The translations under genes were made by a program, and so were the position numbers. Of a stretch of DNA of 45,233 nucleotides, positions 1-12,013 are shown one piece after another; within the stretch, counting starts at the first letter, position 1; each line of letters starts with the position of its first letter. The DNA is taken from positions 1-45,233 of the forward strand of contig NZ_JACAAX010000055.1 of assembly GCF_013377085.1 (NCBI RefSeq), written 5' to 3'. This DNA is from Rhodoplanes sp. (lineage in GTDB: Bacteria; Pseudomonadota; Alphaproteobacteria; Rhizobiales; Xanthobacteraceae). The notes beneath the pieces were generated by a model, which was not told the origin of the DNA, searched no databases, and worked only from the letters and a program-made list of their open reading frames with translations.

Positions 1-20
1 GGCGGCGGCCCGTGATGACG

Positions 21-51
21 CTTATATGCCCCCCGCAAACTCCGATGTCAA
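21..51 (-). promoter_or_regulatory. Predicted sigma70 promoter reading out of the window
   Basis: On the minus strand a perfect TTGACA (-35, positions 46-51) is followed after 17-18 nt by CATATAA (-10, about 22-28). It would drive a gene to the left of the window. Only motif and spacing support it. Confidence 0.35.
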
Positions 52-251
52 CTGCGATTTCACGGAATTTTCGTCATCCGATTTTCCGCTGTGCTAACAA
101 TCTGTTGGGAGTCGGACAGCAAGGCTGACCGATAGCGGGGCCGCAACCCTTTGGGACGACCTAAATGGACTGGCGGCGCCCTCTGAGGAGGCCCCTGAAC
201 GGGCCGGACGATTTGGCGCCGCCACCGCGCCGGGCGCCGGCTGTGCCGGAC

Positions 252-298
252 GGCGGGCCCCGGCCGCGCGCCGGGGCCCGCCCTTCGCAGTTGCGAAG
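252..298. repeat. Two tandem perfect hairpins
   Basis: Arms at 252-264 and 270-282 pair over 13 G/C bases with a 5-nt loop. Immediately next to them, CTTCGCA (283-289) pairs with TGCGAAG (292-298) around a 2-nt loop. No T-run follows on either strand, so a classical intrinsic terminator is not indicated. It could be a transcript-end structure for a gene outside the window, or part of the leader of the M23 gene. Confidence 0.55.
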
Positions 299-899
299 TT
301 CGTCGAGCGGGTGCGGCCACCCCCGACGATGGCGCCGTATTGCTCCCGGCCGTCGTTTCGGCCCGGAACGCCGCGTCCCGCCGCGATCCGTTCGACGCCC
401 TGCCGGCACGAGTCCGGCCGCCGGGCCTAGCCGGATGATCTCGTCGGCTTGGCGCCCCGACAGGTGTCCAGACAAGTCCGGCCTGCGGGACCGCCGATGC
501 CCCTCCGATGCCGATTGCGACATCGCCGGCGGCCCGGGGGGCCATGTCGCCTGACGCGACCTCGCGGGGAGAGCACCGCTCCGGCACCGTCAGTCCGGCG
601 ATCGGACCGTCCGAAGCGAGGCGGCAGCCCAAAACTGTGTCGCCGGCGCACCACCGGCGCGGGTCTTTACCGAGGGCACGGGCGAAGCCCCAATGCGGCC
701 ACAAACGTCTGGCGATTGTGGCGGTTACGGGTAAAGGGTTCCATTCCGGGATCCGACGGCGTGAGACGACGCGCCGCCAGACGTCCGGGTCCGGGCCGCA
801 CGAGGCGGCGACGGCCGGGCGCGCACCGCCGGGGGGCGGTGCCGGATCGGGGATGGAGGACGGCTCGCCAGGGCCGTTCGACGAGGGGGAACCGGGGCA

Positions 900-2858
900 G
901 TGGATCAAGGCAGGCCGCGCGGATCGTATCGGCCGGGACCGGGTTCCGTGGCCATCGATCTCGGCAACGAGCCGCCGCTGTCGGTCGACGGCGAGGTCGG
1001 CGAGCTCGACCGCCGCCGCATCTCGGTCCAGTGGTTCAGCGCCACCATTTTGACGGGTCTTTGCGGGGCTGCCCTGATGGGTGGCGCCGTGTTCGCGGCG
1101 CTCGACGGCGAGGCCAACTTCGCGGCCAGCCCGGAGCGCTTCGAGGCGGGCCTGCGCGGCACCCTCGGCAGCCAGGGCGAACGCACCGGCATGCGCAAGG
1201 GCGACCGTCTGCCGGCCGTCACCGAGTCGGTCGCGGCCCGCCAGGTCATCCGGGTCTCCACCACGGCCCGCATCGGTGACCGCGAGATGGTGCGAGTCCG
1301 GCCTTATGTGCGGGTCGGCGCCAACCTGTCGCTGTCGCTGAGCGAAGCCTCCGCCAGCATCCCGCCCTTCAACCCGCAGAAGCTGATCGCCGAGCCCGGC
1401 GCCAACGCATCGGCCAGCGAAGACTTGGCGAGCGCCGCCCCCGACGCCGAGGTCACCTATGTGACCCGCGACCTCGGCAGCGTCCTGCCGCGCGCCAAGA
1501 TCGCCGTCTCGGTGCCGCTCGAGGACATTCTCGGCCGCGTGCGCGAGGCCGCCAACTGGACCGGCGCCGGCCAGACCCGCTACGCCTCGGCCGATCTCAC
1601 CGGCGCCACCCGGCTCGCCTATGCGGTCGAAGGCGATATCGATCCCTATGCGGGCTTCGAGGCCCGCATCGTTCCCGAGAACATCACGCTGCTGCCGAAG
1701 ACGGCCGCCCAGGCGACCGGCGGCGCGGCGGCGAACGAGCGCGTGCTGCCCGTCAAGAAGGGTGACACGGTCGGCTCGATCCTGCGCGAGCTCGGCGCCA
1801 CGCCCGAAGAGATCAAGGCGATCGCCGCCCTGCTCGGGCCGCGCGGCCGCGACAGCGCCCTCAAGGAAGGCCAGAAGCTGCGGGTGCTGCTGTCGCCCGG
1901 AGCAGGCGGCCGTGCTCAACCGGCGCGAGTCGTTCTGATCGGCGAAACGGCCACCGAGGCCGTCGTCGCTCTTTCGGACCTTGGAAAATACGTATCCGTC
2001 GACGTCCAGAGCGCGATGACCCAGCAGGTCACCGAGGTCGAGGAGGACGACGACGGCACCGGCGTGCGCCTCTATCAGAGCCTCTACGAGACCTCGCTGC
2101 GCAACAACATCCCGCGCCCGGTCATCGAGGACCTGGTCCGCATCTACTCCTATGACGTCGATTTCCAGCGCAAGGCGCAGGCCGGCGACTCGTTCGAGGT
2201 GGTCTATGCCGGCGAGGACGATCCCGGCGGCAAGACCGAGGTTCTCTATGCCGGCCTGGTGGTCGGCGGCGAGGCGAAGAAGTTCTACCGCTACCAGGCC
2301 CCCGACGACGGCGTCGTCGACTATTACGACGAGACCGGCAAGAGCGCGAAGAAGTTCCTGGTTCGCAAGCCGGTCCCCAACGGCATCATGCGCTCGGGCT
2401 TCGGCTCGCGGCACCATCCGATCCTCGGCTACACCAAGATGCACACCGGCGTGGACTGGGCGGCCCCGATGGGCACGCCGATCTTCGCCTCCGGCAACGG
2501 CACGCTCGAGAAGGTCGGCTGGGAGTCGGGCTACGGCAAGTACATCCGCATCCGCCACGCCAACGGCTACGAGACCGCCTACGGACACATGACCGCCTAT
2601 GCGCGCGGCATGGACATCGGCACCAAGGTCCGCCAGGGTCAGGTGATCGGCTTCGTCGGCTCGACCGGCCTGTCGACCGGTGCGCATCTCCACTACGAGA
2701 TCCTGGTCAATGGCCGCCTGGTCGACCCGATGCGGGTGCGGCTGCCGCGCGGCCGCGTGCTCGACGGCCCGGCGCTGGCGAGCTTCGAGCGCGAGCGCGA
2801 CCGGATCAACGGCATGATGGGCCAGAGCCCCGCCCGCGTCGCGCAGAGCAGCCGGTAA
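900..2858 (+). CDS. M23 family metallopeptidase (murein endopeptidase-like)
   Basis: A 652-residue, inner-membrane-anchored peptidase expected to cut peptidoglycan cross-links in the periplasm. One N-terminal membrane segment (about residues 45-68) follows a short cytoplasmic tail. A LysM/OapA-like region lies at about 280-335. The C-terminal lasso peptidase domain starts near 500 and carries the zinc motifs HTGVD (His515, Asp519) and HLH (His596, His598). The start is GTG at 900, with GAGGGGG about 9 nt upstream. The next candidate, GTG at 948, has a poorer ribosome site. The gene stands alone; an unrelated permease gene follows after 180 bp. All catalytic residues I can place are present. 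It could be an enzyme or an activator of amidases, but the intact zinc site favours an enzyme. Confidence 0.9.
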   Translation: MDQGRPRGSYRPGPGSVAIDLGNEPPLSVDGEVGELDRRRISVQWFSATILTGLCGAALMGGAVFAALDGEANFAASPERFEAGLRGTLGSQGERTGMRKGDRLPAVTESVAARQVIRVSTTARIGDREMVRVRPYVRVGANLSLSLSEASASIPPFNPQKLIAEPGANASASEDLASAAPDAEVTYVTRDLGSVLPRAKIAVSVPLEDILGRVREAANWTGAGQTRYASADLTGATRLAYAVEGDIDPYAGFEARIVPENITLLPKTAAQATGGAAANERVLPVKKGDTVGSILRELGATPEEIKAIAALLGPRGRDSALKEGQKLRVLLSPGAGGRAQPARVVLIGETATEAVVALSDLGKYVSVDVQSAMTQQVTEVEEDDDGTGVRLYQSLYETSLRNNIPRPVIEDLVRIYSYDVDFQRKAQAGDSFEVVYAGEDDPGGKTEVLYAGLVVGGEAKKFYRYQAPDDGVVDYYDETGKSAKKFLVRKPVPNGIMRSGFGSRHHPILGYTKMHTGVDWAAPMGTPIFASGNGTLEKVGWESGYGKYIRIRHANGYETAYGHMTAYARGMDIGTKVRQGQVIGFVGSTGLSTGAHLHYEILVNGRLVDPMRVRLPRGRVLDGPALASFERERDRINGMMGQSPARVAQSSR

Positions 2859-3041
2859 GGCCCTCTCCGTAAATTCTCGGACGCATCTGCTCCCAAAACA
2901 TGATCATGCTCGCCCGCTCTGCCGCATCCTGCGGCGGACTGCTTAGCGCATGCGAACAGCGGCGCAGATTCTGCGCGACCGCGATCTGGCACATGCCGTG
3001 CCTGTCGCTTCGTCCGATGCCTTCAACGTGAGGGGGAGACC

Positions 3042-4439
3042 TTGCAGCGCGCCATCGATCCCGTCGAAGAAATGTTGCCCATTCCGCGGCTGCTCACGCT
3101 CGGGCTGCAGCACGTCCTGGTGATGTATGCGGGCGCCGTGGCGGTGCCGCTGATCATCGGCCGCGCCCTGAAGCTGCCCCCCGAGGATGTCGCGTTCCTG
3201 ATCAGCGCCGACCTGTTCGCATGCGGCCTCGCCACGCTGGTGCAGTGCGTCGGCTTCCCCGGCGTCGGCATCCGACTGCCCGTCATGATGGGCGTCACCT
3301 TCGCCTCGGTCGGCCCCATGCTGGCGATGGCGGCCTCGCCCGACATCGGGCTCTTGGGCATCTACGGCTCGGTGATCGCGGCCGGCCTGTTCGGCATCCT
3401 GGTGGCGCCGTTCATCAGCCGGCTGCTGCCGCTGTTCCCGCCGGTCGTCACCGGCACCATCATCATGGTGATCGGCATTTCGCTGATGCGGGTCGGCATC
3501 AACTGGGCGGGCGGCGGCCTGCCCACCCTCACCCGCGTGGTCGACGGCGTGCCGGGCGCGTTCCCCAATCCAGGATACGGCCAGCTTCCGGGGCTCGGCA
3601 TCGCGCTGTTCGTCATGCTGGTGATCCTGGCCCTGATCAAATGGGGCAAGGGCTTCCTGGCCAACATCGCCGTGCTGCTCGGCATCATCGCGGGGGCGGT
3701 CCTGGCGACCGCGCTCGGCGTGATGCATTTCGAGAAGGTGGTCTCGGCCGCCTGGGTGGACGTGGTGGTGCCGTTCCGATACGGCATGCCGCAGTTCCAC
3801 CTCGTCCCCATCGTCACGATGTGCATCGTGATGATCGTCGTGATGATCGAGTCGCTCGGCATGTTCCTGGCGCTCGGCGAGATGACGGGCCGCACGATCG
3901 ACCAGAAGGCGCTCTCCCGCGGCCTGCGCGCCGACGGCGTCGGCACGCTCCTGGGCGGCATCTTCAACACGTTCCCCTACACCTCGTTCTCGCAGAATGT
4001 CGGCCTGGTCGGGGTCACCGGCATTCGGTCGCGCTGGGTGACGGCGGCGGGCGGCGTCATCATGCTGCTGCTCGGCTTGCTGCCCAAGATGTCGGCGCTG
4101 GTCGAGGCGGTGCCGCAGGTCGTGCTCGGCGGCGCCGGCCTCGTCATGTTCGGCATGGTGGCGGCGACCGGCGCCCGCATCCTCACCGCGGTCGACTTCA
4201 AGGGCAACCGCTTCAACCTGTTCGTCGTCGCCTTGTCGGTCGGCTTCGGCATGATCCCGCTGGTGTCGCCGAACTTCTTCAAAGCGCTGCCGCACAGCCT
4301 GCACCCGCTGCTCGAGTCCGGCATCCTGCTCGCCGCCATCGTCTCGGTAGCGCTCAACGCCTTCTTCAACGGGATGGGCACCGCCGAGAAAGCCAAGACC
4401 GAGGCCGCCGGCGTGGCGGGAGCGGCCGAGCACGTGTGA
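3042..4439 (+). CDS. NCS2 family nucleobase:cation symporter (uracil/xanthine permease)
   Basis: A 465-residue polytopic inner-membrane protein importing a purine or pyrimidine base with a cation. The whole chain is hydrophobic helices. The nucleobase-ascorbate transporter signature QNVGLVGVTG (Q-N-x-G-x4-T-G) is present in the second half, as in the uric acid/xanthine branch of the family. The start is TTG at 3042, with AGGGGGAG 6 nt upstream; no ATG with comparable spacing exists. The gene is monocistronic and closed by a strong terminator at 4469. Substrate cannot be fixed from sequence: xanthine or urate is favoured over uracil by the signature, but this is inference. Confidence 0.9.
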   Translation: MQRAIDPVEEMLPIPRLLTLGLQHVLVMYAGAVAVPLIIGRALKLPPEDVAFLISADLFACGLATLVQCVGFPGVGIRLPVMMGVTFASVGPMLAMAASPDIGLLGIYGSVIAAGLFGILVAPFISRLLPLFPPVVTGTIIMVIGISLMRVGINWAGGGLPTLTRVVDGVPGAFPNPGYGQLPGLGIALFVMLVILALIKWGKGFLANIAVLLGIIAGAVLATALGVMHFEKVVSAAWVDVVVPFRYGMPQFHLVPIVTMCIVMIVVMIESLGMFLALGEMTGRTIDQKALSRGLRADGVGTLLGGIFNTFPYTSFSQNVGLVGVTGIRSRWVTAAGGVIMLLLGLLPKMSALVEAVPQVVLGGAGLVMFGMVAATGARILTAVDFKGNRFNLFVVALSVGFGMIPLVSPNFFKALPHSLHPLLESGILLAAIVSVALNAFFNGMGTAEKAKTEAAGVAGAAEHV

Positions 4440-4468
4440 AGGCACCGTCGAGGTTCGTCGACATCCAC

Positions 4469-4498
4469 GGCGCCCCGCTTCGGCGGGGCGCCTTTTTT
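4469..4498 (+). terminator. Rho-independent terminator of the NCS2 permease gene
   Basis: A perfect 10-bp G/C stem (4469-4478 with 4483-4492) closed by a TTCG tetraloop is followed by six T. It lies 30 bp after the permease stop codon. Confidence 0.95.
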
Positions 4499-4800
4499 AT
4501 TCACGCCTGCCGCATCGCGCGCACTTCGTCCAACGCTCCGAAGCTCTCGACGCCGTGGTCGTCGAGGGACCTGAACTGCGGAAACACGCGGCAAAGAACC
4601 CATCACGTCTCCGCCACGAAGGCCTGCCATACGAGCGTATCGGCGCCGAAGCGAGCCGATCCCTTCGATCCACATGCGAGTCCTGCGGACCGATACCGTG
4701 GCGCACGGCCCCGGTCGAACCGGCCGCGGCGCGAGGCTCGATCTCGCGCTTCCTCGGCTCGTTCGACTGCACCAGCAACATCTCGCGAAAGTGCGACAGC
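4499..4800. other. Intergenic region before lpxD
   Basis: About 300 bp between the permease terminator and the lpxD start. The lpxD frame stays open back to 4555, but that extension is Arg/Ser-rich and does not resemble the N-terminus of the family. I see no clear promoter, RNA or second gene. Confidence 0.5.
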
Positions 4801-5817
4801 ATGATCGATTCCGTCACCGGCGATCCCCGGTTCTTCGCAAGTAACGGACCGCATTCGCTGGCCGAGGTGGTGAAGGCAGCCGGCGGTGTCGCGCCGGAGC
4901 GCGACCTCCTGCTCGACGGGGTCGCACCCCTGCAGACGGCAGGTCCGACCGATGTGAGCTTTCTCACCAGCCGCCGCTATTTGTCCGAGCTCGAACTGAC
5001 CAGTGCCGGCGCCGTGATCGTGCACTCCGACATGCACGAGCTCGTCCCGCGGTCTGCGGTTCCGATCCGGAGCGCCGATCCCTACGCGAGCTGGGCACGG
5101 GTCGCGGCCCTCTTCCATCCGTCGTCCCCGGTGTCTCCCGGCATCCATCCGAGCTCTGTCGTCGCCGAGAGCGCTGTCGTCGATCCGTCCGCCGAGATCG
5201 GGCCGCTCTGTGTCATCGAGAGCGGAGCGATCATCGGACCTTGCTGTCGGATCGGCCCATGCACGGTCATCGGCAGCGGCGTGGTCGTCGGCCGGGACAG
5301 CCGCATCGGGGCCAATGCCACGGTGAGCCACGCGCTGCTGGGCGAGCGCGTGTACGTCTATCCGGGAGCCAGGATCGGGCAGGAAGGCTTTGGATTTGCC
5401 ATGGCGAAAGACGGCTTCCTGACCGTTCCCCAGCTCGGACGTGTCGTCATTCAGGACGACGTCGAGATCGGCGCCAACACGACGATCGACCGGGGATCCG
5501 CGCGAGACACCGTGATCGGAGCGGGATCGCGCCTCGATAACCTCGTGCAGATCGGCCACAACGTCACCCTCGGTCGATGTTGCGTGATCGTCGCTCAGGT
5601 GGGCATCTCGGGCTCGACGACCCTGGAGGATTTCGTGCAGGTCGGTGGCCAGGCGGCGTTCGCAGGGCACCTGCATGTCGGAACGAGCGCGCGAATCGGG
5701 GCCCAGGCCGGCGTCATCTCGAACGTTCCCGCGAATGCGAGCCTGCTGGGGAGCCCCGCCCAGCCGAAATGGGACTTCTTCCGCCAGATCGCCAACCTGA
5801 GGCGGACGACACGCTGA
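4801..5817 (+). CDS. lpxD: UDP-3-O-acylglucosamine N-acyltransferase (LpxD)
   Basis: Cytoplasmic third-step enzyme of lipid A synthesis, which transfers a hydroxyacyl chain from acyl carrier protein to the 2-amino group of UDP-3-O-acylglucosamine. The product is 338 residues, the usual length. The N-terminal uridine-binding domain (about 1-105) is followed by a left-handed beta-helix of hexapeptide repeats (about 110-310). The catalytic His lies in IGHNV (His253, equivalent to E. coli His239), and AGH follows in the next coils. ATG 4801 puts the conserved FF a few residues in, as in relatives; the ribosome site is weak. It stands alone rather than in the usual bamA-lpxD-fabZ-lpxA-lpxB operon. 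It may be a second, specialised copy. Confidence 0.85.
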   Translation: MIDSVTGDPRFFASNGPHSLAEVVKAAGGVAPERDLLLDGVAPLQTAGPTDVSFLTSRRYLSELELTSAGAVIVHSDMHELVPRSAVPIRSADPYASWARVAALFHPSSPVSPGIHPSSVVAESAVVDPSAEIGPLCVIESGAIIGPCCRIGPCTVIGSGVVVGRDSRIGANATVSHALLGERVYVYPGARIGQEGFGFAMAKDGFLTVPQLGRVVIQDDVEIGANTTIDRGSARDTVIGAGSRLDNLVQIGHNVTLGRCCVIVAQVGISGSTTLEDFVQVGGQAAFAGHLHVGTSARIGAQAGVISNVPANASLLGSPAQPKWDFFRQIANLRRTTR

Positions 5818-6235
5818 CCACGTCGATCGTGAACAGGACCGCCGGACGGCACCGGATCGAGTCGGCGATAACAGATCGTAGATGGTCGCGCATGTCGGAG
5901 CATGGTCCTGCAACGCTCGCACCGCCGCGCGCCTCCACGACCTCCGCTCCGGTCGAGGCGTCGGCCCAGGACGCTGACGTGATCGTGCATAGTCGATCCA
6001 CCCGGCCATGGCCGCGAAGCACAGCCGCGGCGTCCTGCCGATGGCATATTTCTGTCGGAGCTCGGCCTCCGATCTCGGCACGCTGAGCGAGGCGGATCAC
6101 CGCAACGCGGCCGCGAAGGATGACTTCGAGCGAGCCGCCCGGATCGCCAGCGACCTTGCGGTTTTTCGCCTGCCCGTGAAGTCGCTGTCAGAACGACGGC
6201 GGCGTGAATGTCCCCCGACGAGTGCCCTGCCGCGC
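5818..6235. other. Intergenic region between lpxD and clpB
   Basis: About 420 bp between convergent genes. Several frames on both strands stay open for 60-130 codons (for example minus-strand GTG at 6081 and plus-strand 6008-6460). None has a ribosome site, a recognisable domain or a composition different from shadow frames. It may hold a decayed gene; I cannot identify it. Confidence 0.4.
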
Positions 6236-6271
6236 AATAAAAAGCGGCCGGGACACCGGGGCCCGACCGCT
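6236..6271 (-). terminator. Rho-independent terminator of clpB
   Basis: On the minus strand a 10-bp stem (6262-6271 with 6243-6252, one G-U pair) and a 9-nt loop precede a TTTTTATT run. It begins about 27 bp after the clpB stop codon. Confidence 0.85.
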
Positions 6272-6297
6272 CTCCCATCGCAACAACTGCGACGACG

Positions 6298-8895
<2,598 letters not shown>

Positions 8896-9182
8896 GAACT
8901 TCTCCCTCGGCCTGGCCCGCCCGCCCCGAAGGCGCGAGGGGACCATCGTCACAGGGCGCGCAAGCGCGCCAATGTACCAAACGGCACGGCCCCGGAAGGC
9001 GCCGCACCTCTCGCAAGGAATGTGGGAACGGTCGGCCGGCGACGGTAGGGGGCTGCGAACAATCTCGCCGGCTCCCGCCGGCCCGAGACGCGTGGACGCC
9101 GGCGACGATTGCGGCCGCCCGGCCGGGATGTTAGCGGACGGGCCGGCCGCCACCCGCCGAAGGGTGCGGCGGGGAGGACCGC

Positions 9183-10283
9183 ATGCAGGTTCTGGTGGTC
9201 GGCGCCGGGGTGATCGGGCTCGCGGTGGCGCGGGCGGCGGCGCTCGCCGGGCACGATGTGGTCGTCGCGGAAGCGGCCGGAGCCATCGGCACCGGCACGT
9301 CGTCGCGCAACAGCGAGGTGATCCACGCCGGCATCTACTACCCGCCCGGCTCGGTGCGGGCGTTCCACTGCGTGCGCGGCCGGCGGCTGCTCTACGCCTA
9401 TGCGGACGCCCACGGCATCCCCCACCGCAAGTGCGGCAAGCTCCTGGTCGCCACCCGCGAGGCGGAGCTCGGGAAAATCGACATGCTGTGCGCCCAGGCC
9501 GCCAAGAACGGCGTCGAGGGTATGACCCTGCTGACCGCTGCCGAGGCCAAGCGGCTGGAGCCGGCGCTCGCCTGCGTCGCCGCCGCGCTGTCGCCGGAAA
9601 CCGGCATCGTCGACAGCCACCGGCTCATGCTGGCGTTCCAGGGCGACCTCGAGGACGCCGGCGGCGCGGTCGCGTTCCGCACGCCGGTCGAGCGCATGTC
9701 GCACGGCGCGGCGGGGTGGGAGGTACGCTTCGGCGGTGCCGAGCCCGGCACCCTGACGGTCGACGCGGTCGTCAACGCCGCCGGCCTCGGCGCCCAGCGG
9801 CTGGCGCTGGCGACCGAGGGCTATCCGACCGAGCGCCTACCGCGGCTGGTGCTCTCCAAGGGAAACTACTTCCAATACACGGGCCGACCGGTGTTCTCCC
9901 GACTGATCTATCCGACCCCGGTCGAGGGCGGGCTCGGCACCCATGTCACGCTCGACCTCGCCGGCCGCATGCGGTTCGGGCCCGACGTCGAATGGATCGA
10001 GACCGAGAGCTACGACGTCGACCCGCGCCGGGCCGACGCTTTCTACGCCAGCATCCGCACCTATTTCCCGGCCCTGCCCGACGGCACGCTCACGCCCGAC
10101 TATTGCGGCATCCGTCCCAAGCTGACCGGTCCGGGCGAGCCCGCCGCCGACTTCCTGATCGAGGGCCCGGCCGAGCACGGCCTGCCCGGCCTGGTCAACC
10201 TGTTCGGGATCGAGTCGCCCGGCCTCACCAGCGCGCTGTCGCTCGCCGACGACGTGGTGGGGCGGCTGGCGGACGCCCGCTGA
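9183..10283 (+). CDS. FAD-dependent oxidoreductase, L-2-hydroxyglutarate oxidase-like
   Basis: A 366-residue DAO-family flavoenzyme. The N-terminal dinucleotide fold GAGVIGL (residues 7-13) is followed by [14 protein letters not shown], a stretch typical of the L-2-hydroxyglutarate dehydrogenase/LhgO branch. VNAAG near 200 and [11 protein letters not shown] near the C-terminus complete the FAD site. It probably oxidises an L-2-hydroxy acid to the 2-keto acid and passes electrons to quinone or oxygen. ATG 9183 has GGGGAGG upstream. It is divergent from clpB and convergent with the SDR gene (9 bp apart), so a metabolic link to that operon is possible but not shown by transcription direction. 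Substrate is inferred from family only. Confidence 0.82.
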   Translation: MQVLVVGAGVIGLAVARAAALAGHDVVVAEAAGAIGTGTSSRNSEVIHAGIYYPPGSVRAFHCVRGRRLLYAYADAHGIPHRKCGKLLVATREAELGKIDMLCAQAAKNGVEGMTLLTAAEAKRLEPALACVAAALSPETGIVDSHRLMLAFQGDLEDAGGAVAFRTPVERMSHGAAGWEVRFGGAEPGTLTVDAVVNAAGLGAQRLALATEGYPTERLPRLVLSKGNYFQYTGRPVFSRLIYPTPVEGGLGTHVTLDLAGRMRFGPDVEWIETESYDVDPRRADAFYASIRTYFPALPDGTLTPDYCGIRPKLTGPGEPAADFLIEGPAEHGLPGLVNLFGIESPGLTSALSLADDVVGRLADAR

Positions 10284-10292
10284 ACCGCGGCC

Positions 10293-11051
10293 TCAGACGA
10301 CCGTCAGGCCGCCATCGATCACCAGGGTCTGGCCCGTGATCGACGCGGCGGCCGCACCCGCCAGGAAAACGACCGCGGCGGCGACCTCCTCGGCGGTGGC
10401 GAGGCGATGCAGGGGAATGCGCGTCAGCATCGCCGCCATATAGGCCGGATCCGTCCCGGTACCGGCCCGCGACGGCGACGGCGTATCGAGCCGGCCCGGC
10501 GCGATCGCATTGACCGTGATGCCGTGGTCGGCCCATTCGACCGCCAGCATCCGGGTCATCTGCAGCAGCCCCGCCTTGCTGATCCCGTAGACGGACCGCT
10601 CGCCGGCGCCGACCAGCCCGTGAACCGACGCGATGGTGACGATCCGGCCTCCGCTGGCCTGGGCGATCAGGTGTCGGCCGACCTGCTGGGTCAGGAAGAA
10701 GGTTCCCGTCAGATTGGCGCCGATCAGGTCGTCCCAATCCCGGCGGGTGACGTCGACCGCCTTCCGGCGGAGGTTCCGGCCCGCATTGTTGACCAGGAGG
10801 TCGATCCGGCCGAACTGCGCCAGGGCCGCCGGCACCACCGTGTCGATGCTGGCCTGCGACGCGAGGTCGAGCCCGACCGCGGCGACGGGTGCCATGTCCG
10901 CGAGCGACGCGACGGTCTCCCCAAGGTTCTCGGCACGCGTCGCGGTCAGCACCAGGGCGAAGCCGGCTTCTGCCAAGGCGCGCGCCGTGGCCGCTCCGAC
11001 GCCGTAGGACGCGCCGGTGACGATCGCGACCGGCTTCTTCTGATCGTTCAC
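10293..11051 (-). CDS. SDR family oxidoreductase (FabG-like)
   Basis: A 252-residue classical short-chain dehydrogenase. The cofactor motif TGASYGVG (13-20), NNAG (near 90), catalytic Ser near 142 and YGISK (Tyr/Lys near 156/160) are all present, and the C-terminus has the usual IDGG. The start is GTG at 11051 with GGAGG 7 nt upstream. It is the last gene of a minus-strand operon after a Bug receptor and two DapA-family lyases (32 bp after the second lyase), so it probably oxidises or reduces a hydroxy/keto acid of that pathway. It is not in a fatty-acid synthesis context, so fabG itself is unlikely. Confidence 0.85.
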   Translation of the reverse strand: MNDQKKPVAIVTGASYGVGAATARALAEAGFALVLTATRAENLGETVASLADMAPVAAVGLDLASQASIDTVVPAALAQFGRIDLLVNNAGRNLRRKAVDVTRRDWDDLIGANLTGTFFLTQQVGRHLIAQASGGRIVTIASVHGLVGAGERSVYGISKAGLLQMTRMLAVEWADHGITVNAIAPGRLDTPSPSRAGTGTDPAYMAAMLTRIPLHRLATAEEVAAAVVFLAGAAAASITGQTLVIDGGLTVV

Positions 11052-11082
11052 CGCGCATCCTCCGTCGGGTCGGGCCGTCGGG

Positions 11083-12000
11083 TCAGAGCCAGTCTCGCGG
11101 CTCCGCGTCCAGGCTCTTGACGGCCGACAGGCTGGTCATCAACGACCGCGTCTGGGCCTCGTCGAGCGCCGGGAGCGGCGGGCGCGGTCGTCCGCAGTCC
11201 CGCCCCCTGCCCCGGGCCGCCGCCTTCACCCCGGCCGGCCCGAGGTCGCGAAGCGCCCTGAACAGGATCGCGGCATCTTCCTGCGCCGGCCGCGCCTCAC
11301 GGAATTTTTCGGCCCGGCAGAGATCGTAGAGAGTGCGAACGAGCCGGGGTGCCACGCCGGAGAGCGAGGACAGCAGCCCGGTCGCGCCGATCGCACCGGC
11401 CGAGATCATGTATTCGGTGCCGGACACGAACTGGAAGTCCGGCCTGACCGCCCGCGCCACCGTCACCACCTCGATCATGTATTGCCAGTCGAGGCTCGAA
11501 TCGATCAGCCCGGCGAAGGTCGGCAGCCGCTGGAGCAGGTCGACGACGGACTTGGGGGAGAACGTCACGTCGGCCATCTCGGTCGGTGCATTGTAGACCA
11601 GGAAGGGCAGCCCTGCCGCGGCGCCGATCGCCGCAAAGTGCTCGACCAGCATGGATTGCGGCGGCGTCCAGTAATACGGGACCGAGGCGATCACGGCCGC
11701 AGCGCCCGCCTCGCGGGCATGTGCGGCGAGCGACGCCGCGATGGCGGTGCCGGCCTCGCTGACATTGACGATCACGGGCACGCGGCCGCGCACCTGCGCG
11801 AGGGCGAACGCCAGCAGCGCCTTGCGCTCCTCGACCGAGAGACTGACCGACTCGCCGACATGCATCGGCAGCGCCAGGCCTTCGGCCCCGTGATGGAGAT
11901 GGAAATCGATCAGCCGGGCATAACACGCGTAATCGATCGCGCGATCGCCCGTGAACGGAGTGAGTGGGGCATGAACCAGACCGAACCGGATTGCAGTCAT
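11083..12000 (-). CDS. DapA-family protein lacking the Schiff-base lysine
   Basis: A 305-residue (beta/alpha)8-barrel of the dihydrodipicolinate synthase/N-acetylneuraminate lyase family. The family tyrosine is kept in YNAP. The Schiff-base lysine, found in G-x-K-D, is replaced: the sequence reads GLIDSS with Ile at residue 166 (codon ATC at 11503-11505), whereas the adjacent paralogue has Lys166 at the aligned place. The phosphate/carboxylate loop GTTGE is also altered to MHVGES. ATG 12000 is preceded by AGAGGA. It lies 13 bp after the paralogue, so the pair is cotranscribed and may form a hetero-oligomer. It may be a pseudoenzyme, a regulatory subunit or a lyase with another mechanism. Confidence 0.85.
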   Translation of the reverse strand: MTAIRFGLVHAPLTPFTGDRAIDYACYARLIDFHLHHGAEGLALPMHVGESVSLSVEERKALLAFALAQVRGRVPVIVNVSEAGTAIAASLAAHAREAGAAAVIASVPYYWTPPQSMLVEHFAAIGAAAGLPFLVYNAPTEMADVTFSPKSVVDLLQRLPTFAGLIDSSLDWQYMIEVVTVARAVRPDFQFVSGTEYMISAGAIGATGLLSSLSGVAPRLVRTLYDLCRAEKFREARPAQEDAAILFRALRDLGPAGVKAAARGRGRDCGRPRPPLPALDEAQTRSLMTSLSAVKSLDAEPRDWL

Positions 12001-12013
12001 GATCTGTCCTCTC

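Larger units (their letters stand above)
1..899. other. Upstream region without a supported gene
   Basis: No reading frame here looks like a protein on either strand. The frames that stay open are Arg/Pro/Gly-rich, as expected of random high-GC DNA, and have no convincing start. The region holds an outward minus-strand promoter (21-51) and a pair of perfect hairpins (252-298). The rest is probably the 5' region of the M23 peptidase gene that starts at 900. Confidence 0.5.

Noticed and set aside
60-2693. 877-codon minus-strand reading frame opposite the M23 peptidase
   Set aside because: Its composition is that of an antisense shadow (Arg/Ala/Gly/Asp-rich, no domain), and the plus-strand frame has clear zinc-peptidase motifs.
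2859-3041. Purine-sensing riboswitch before the NCS2 permease
   Set aside because: The 180-bp gap shows small palindromes (for example CATGATCATG), but no arrangement I can match to a known purine or xanthine aptamer.
8896-9182. Sigma32-type heat-shock promoter before clpB
   Set aside because: CTTG-like boxes occur on the minus strand, but no acceptable -10 partner lies at the right spacing.
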